NCBI RefSeq assembly: GCF_002836205.1
Contig: NZ_PJBE01000012.1
Coordinates: 372,001 to 436,000 of the forward strand
DNA: 64,000 nt
Direction of reading: 5' to 3'
Source: Shewanella sp. Choline-02u-19
GTDB taxonomy: Bacteria; Pseudomonadota; Gammaproteobacteria; Enterobacterales; Shewanellaceae
Notes under the pieces: model-generated
Seen by the model: only the letters and a program-made list of their open reading frames with translations
Databases searched by the model: none
What the model was told of the DNA's origin: nothing
Program-made: the position numbers and the translations under genes
In this document: one piece after another, positions 63,637 to 64,000 of the stretch
Layout of the letters: every line of letters starts with the position of its first letter
Numbering within the stretch: position 1 is the first letter of the stretch

Positions 63637-64000
63637 ATGATAAATAGACGAATTAGAAAGCTTTTTAATAGTAACTTGGGCGTGACGGATCAATTAGCGT
63701 TACTACGATTTGGAGGGTTACTCCTTAAGATCGGACTGACGTTTTTTGCCGCGGACACCTTTGGTCTCTCGCTTAGCAGTCCGGTTTTATATTGGGGCAT
63801 GTGTTTAGAGGCCATGTATTTGGCGTTTACCTTTAGGCTACGTGAGCCTATCAGCCGTATCGAGTCAGGGTTATTTATTGTGTTGCTGCTCGATACCGTA
63901 TTTTGGATCTCTTGGCTCTATTTTACTGGGGGCGCCACCAATGCGTTTATCTCTTTATTGTTATTACCTATTGCGTTCGCTGCGATAACACTCCCCAAAT
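63637..64000 (+). CDS. N-terminal part of a RegB/PrrB-like sensor histidine kinase (cut by window end)
   Basis: An open frame from ATG 63637 runs off the window (about 121 residues seen). It starts MINRRIRKLFNSNLGVTDQ and shows several membrane helices: LLRFGGLLLKIGLTFFA, LYWGMCLEAMYLAF, SGLFIVLLLDTVFWISWLY and FISLLLLPIAFAAI. Between them, TGGATNAF resembles the GGxxNPF quinone-binding segment of RegB-type redox kinases, with Ala in place of Pro. The kinase domain is outside the window. The ribosome site is weak. Confidence 0.78.
   Translation, partial: MINRRIRKLFNSNLGVTDQLALLRFGGLLLKIGLTFFAADTFGLSLSSPVLYWGMCLEAMYLAFTFRLREPISRIESGLFIVLLLDTVFWISWLYFTGGATNAFISLLLLPIAFAAITLPK

Noticed and set aside
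1..64000. CRISPR array, integron, prophage or full insertion sequence
   Set aside because: No regularly spaced repeats, integrase, transposase or phage structural genes were seen; the only mobile-type signals are the MITE-like element and the tRNA 3' duplication.

Overview
The window is a chromosomal segment of a gammaproteobacterium, almost certainly a Shewanella. The evidence is a complete sir (dissimilatory sulfite reductase) locus around an octaheme cytochrome, the gene pairs udp/Tsx-like porin and ubiD-fre, and the closeness of Udp, UvrD, UbiA, UbiD and Fre to their enterobacterial counterparts. Most of it is ordinary chromosomal backbone; no prophage, integrase, transposase or CRISPR array was seen.

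Layout. 1-11 kb: the tail of a truncated gene, a radical SAM protein, MscS, a small periplasmic protein, a YdcH-like protein, uridine phosphorylase opposite a Tsx/OmpK-type porin, an NfeD gene with two stomatin-like genes, a Nudix hydrolase, a GGDEF-EAL regulator and a RidA protein. 11.4-11.9 kb: a non-coding element with inverted ends that looks like a MITE. 12-19.6 kb: uvrD, ubiA, unknown membrane proteins, an esterase, a MazG-like protein and two small genes.

19.7-34.7 kb is the most coherent block. A leftward operon (CcmF-like, CcmH-like, TlpA/DsbE-like) and a rightward operon diverge from one regulatory region. The rightward operon holds sirA, a rhodanese-like protein, an FKBP isomerase, a CcmI/NrfG-like protein, sirC, sirD, and NosL-, NosD-, NosF- and NosY-like proteins. 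Together they give a terminal reductase with an unusual heme, a quinol-oxidising SirCD module, a dedicated heme-attachment branch and an apparent copper-delivery branch. A ToxR/CadC-like membrane regulator follows.

34.7-45.7 kb: fre and ubiD, small exported proteins, a second signal peptidase I, tRNA-Ser(UGA) with a duplicated 3' end, an AraC/GyrI regulator, a DsbA-family protein, an SDR, an AccB-like protein without its biotin lysine, aroQ, arfB and a DUF3012 lipoprotein not found by simple ORF calling. 45.7-52.5 kb: a heavy-metal RND efflux operon led by a His/Cys-rich small protein. 53-64 kb: mepA, a three-domain cysteine desulfurase/metallo-beta-lactamase/rhodanese fusion, a phosphatase-like protein, a YhcH protein, a patatin, a LON-domain protein, a pseudouridine synthase, a PhoD-like phosphatase, an RfbD-like reductase and the truncated start of a RegB-like sensor kinase.

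The main points for follow-up are the altered CcmH motif and the Met/His-rich isomerase tail in the sir locus, the fused sulfur enzyme, the AccB-like protein with Thr in place of the biotinyl lysine, the tRNA-Ser 3' duplication and the MITE-like element. All calls come from reading the sequence; no database search was run.
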